Assembly (NCBI GenBank): GCA_026987055.1
Contig: JALSNL010000127.1
Location: 1 to 15,558, forward strand
Direction: 5' to 3'
From: Melioribacteraceae bacterium
GTDB taxonomy: Bacteria > Bacteroidota > Ignavibacteria > Ignavibacteriales > Melioribacteraceae
DNA length: 15,558 nucleotides
This document shows positions 14,556 to 15,558 of the stretch, piece after piece. Within the stretch, counting starts at the first letter, position 1, and each line of letters begins with the position of its first letter. The notes under the pieces are model-generated. The model was given only the letters and a program-made list of their open reading frames with translations, did no database searches and was not told the DNA's origin. The position numbers and the translations under genes are program-made.

Positions 14556-14675
14556 GTGAAATATAGTTTTGAAAAAGCAATTGAAATAGTAGCAAAAGAA
14601 CTTAAAGAAGAAGGTTTTGGTATTTTAACAGATTTAGATTTTTAAGCAATCCTTAATAAAAATAATTTATCTTAA
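14556..14675 (+). pseudogene. Remnant of a DUF302 family gene (5' part, broken by stop codons)
   Basis: From the GTG at 14556 the frame reads 29 residues of typical DUF302 N-terminus: KYSFEKAIEIV, then KELKEEGFGILTDLDF. It hits TAA at 14643-14645, where intact members have a lysine-like codon (ID-K-ATL). It continues in frame with AILNKNNLS, matching the family's next helix, to a second TAA at 14673-14675. The remaining 80 or so residues, including the conserved GACNP block, are missing. An in-frame TAA also lies just before the GTG and there is no Shine-Dalgarno. DUF302 proteins are often found with metal efflux and sulfur genes, so this looks like a decayed last cistron of the efflux operon. 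Confidence 0.7.
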
Positions 14676-14689
14676 TCTAAAATACAGTT

Positions 14690-15556
14690 TCAAAAATAAT
14701 CTTTAGTATCCGGTCTTGAAAATGGTTTGTTGAAAAAATTATAAACCGTATCGTTAAATAATTTCGGATTTATTTCCGGTATCATGTGTGTAGCTCCTGG
14801 AAAGATACACAACTGTGCTTTTGAAATATTCTGATATATAAGAATTGTATGCTCTATTTTAATAACATCTTTGTCTCCGGATAAAATCAAAACCGGTGCT
14901 GATATTTTATGTAATTCATTTAGGGAAATATGTGGTTGGGCGGCTAATAAATTCAATTGTTGCTTTAATAATTTCCAATTTTGTGTAGTATCTTTTTGGG
15001 CAATCATTTTATTAGTTATAACTTGATTTTTATGTACCCAATTAATTGCCCATTTATAAACTGCTGAACTATCCGGTAATAAATTTGCACCCATAGCGGC
15101 CAACATTTTTACTTTTGCCGGATAGTTTATTGCTAATAATAACCCAATAATTCCACCATCGCTCCATCCTAAAATGTAAGCAGAATCAATTTTTAATTTT
15201 GTTAGTAATCTTGCCCAGTCATTTGCCATTTGTCTGTATGTAAGCTTCTTTTTACCGGCTTCGGATTTCCCATGCCCCCTACTATCGGCAACAATAACTT
15301 TATAATATTTGGAAAAATATTCTATTTGGTATTTCATACTTTTTATGCTGGCACCATTTCCATGAATTAATATTAACGGTTTTCCTTTGCCGTAAACCTC
15401 ATAATACATTTTAATATCGTTTACTTTTTCATACTTACCAATTGCCTTATTATTTCCGTAAGTAAATTGAGTTTTAGTAAGAGACTGTGAAAAAATAATT
15501 GTGCTTACAAAAAATAAGAATAGAAATAGCAGGCTTTTTAGTACGTTCATATACAT
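14690..15556 (-). CDS. Exported alpha/beta hydrolase
   Basis: The 288-residue protein has an N-terminal signal peptide (hydrophobic run about 6-22, ending near FSQS), so it should be periplasmic or secreted. The alpha/beta-hydrolase core is complete: oxyanion block HGNGAS (65-70), DSRGHGKS (91-98), nucleophile elbow GWSDGG with S132, the acid in LSGDKD (probably D230) and the catalytic H257 in PGATHMIP. Substrate is unknown; esterase, lactonase or peptidase-like roles are all possible in this fold. The start is either the ATG at 15556 or the ATG at 15550 two codons later. The ribosome binding site lies outside the window, so this cannot be settled, and an extension beyond the edge cannot be excluded. 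It converges with the efflux operon and appears unrelated to it. Confidence 0.87.
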   Translation of the reverse strand: MYMNVLKSLLFLFLFFVSTIIFSQSLTKTQFTYGNNKAIGKYEKVNDIKMYYEVYGKGKPLILIHGNGASIKSMKYQIEYFSKYYKVIVADSRGHGKSEAGKKKLTYRQMANDWARLLTKLKIDSAYILGWSDGGIIGLLLAINYPAKVKMLAAMGANLLPDSSAVYKWAINWVHKNQVITNKMIAQKDTTQNWKLLKQQLNLLAAQPHISLNELHKISAPVLILSGDKDVIKIEHTILIYQNISKAQLCIFPGATHMIPEINPKLFNDTVYNFFNKPFSRPDTKDYF

Positions 15557-15558
15557 TT

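Noticed and set aside
14533..14558. Imperfect hairpin CACATTTT / AAAATTGTG after the PII-like gene as a terminator
   Set aside because: Weak AT stem with a mismatch, no T-run, and it runs into the DUF302 remnant.

Overview
The window is AT-rich (roughly one third G+C by eye) and entirely bacterial. The DnaG and long-form-type IspG sequences, the AT-rich codon choice and the mixture of SD-less and strong-SD genes suggest the Bacteroidota/Chlorobi side of the tree, perhaps an Ignavibacteria-like organism. That placement is inference from protein resemblance, not a search result.

Left part (1-6924): ordinary chromosome. The 5' part of ispG (isoprenoid synthesis) runs leftward out of the window and is divergent from dnaG (primase), which is followed after 19 bases by a cytoplasmic GH13 glycosidase. 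Two leftward genes follow: a small zinc-ribbon protein with a textbook Shine-Dalgarno, and an orphan six-TM sensor histidine kinase. Then comes a rightward exonuclease III-type AP endonuclease that begins with TTG behind an extended -10 promoter.

Right part (7013-14675): a heavy-metal sensing and efflux locus, the accessory core of the window. A leftward MerR-family regulator with three metal-type cysteines is divergent from a rightward set: an ArsR/SmtB repressor, a small Cys/His-containing exported protein of unknown function, and a complete tripartite RND efflux pump. The repressor carries the ligands of both the alpha3 and alpha5 metal sites, and a perfect dyad lies inside its predicted promoter. 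The pump consists of a CzcC-like outer-membrane factor, a His-bearing CzcB-like adaptor and a CzcA/CusA-like proton antiporter. After the pump come a PII-like signalling protein with a degenerate T-loop and the 5' remnant of a DUF302 gene broken by stop codons. The expected logic is metal sensing in the cytoplasm, de-repression, and export from the periplasm or cytoplasm across the outer membrane, with the PII-like protein as a possible modulator of the pump. The His-rich adaptor, the CadC/SmtB-type sites and the apparent lack of CusA-type methionines favour divalent or soft metals such as Zn, Cd, Co or Pb over Cu/Ag.

The most unusual item is the 217-base gap between the adaptor and the pump gene. 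Its 3' half is more GC-rich (about 47 percent over 10885-10978 by hand count) and can form several stems. One strand segment can pair either with an upstream partner or with a downstream partner close to the pump's ribosome binding site. It also holds a 31-codon reading frame with its own Shine-Dalgarno. It could be a cis-regulatory RNA, a leader-peptide attenuator or an inserted small repeat.

Right edge (14690-15556): a leftward exported alpha/beta hydrolase with an intact catalytic triad, whose start region abuts the window edge. No tRNA, rRNA, CRISPR array or complete insertion sequence was seen, and no gene-free stretch exceeds 300 bases.
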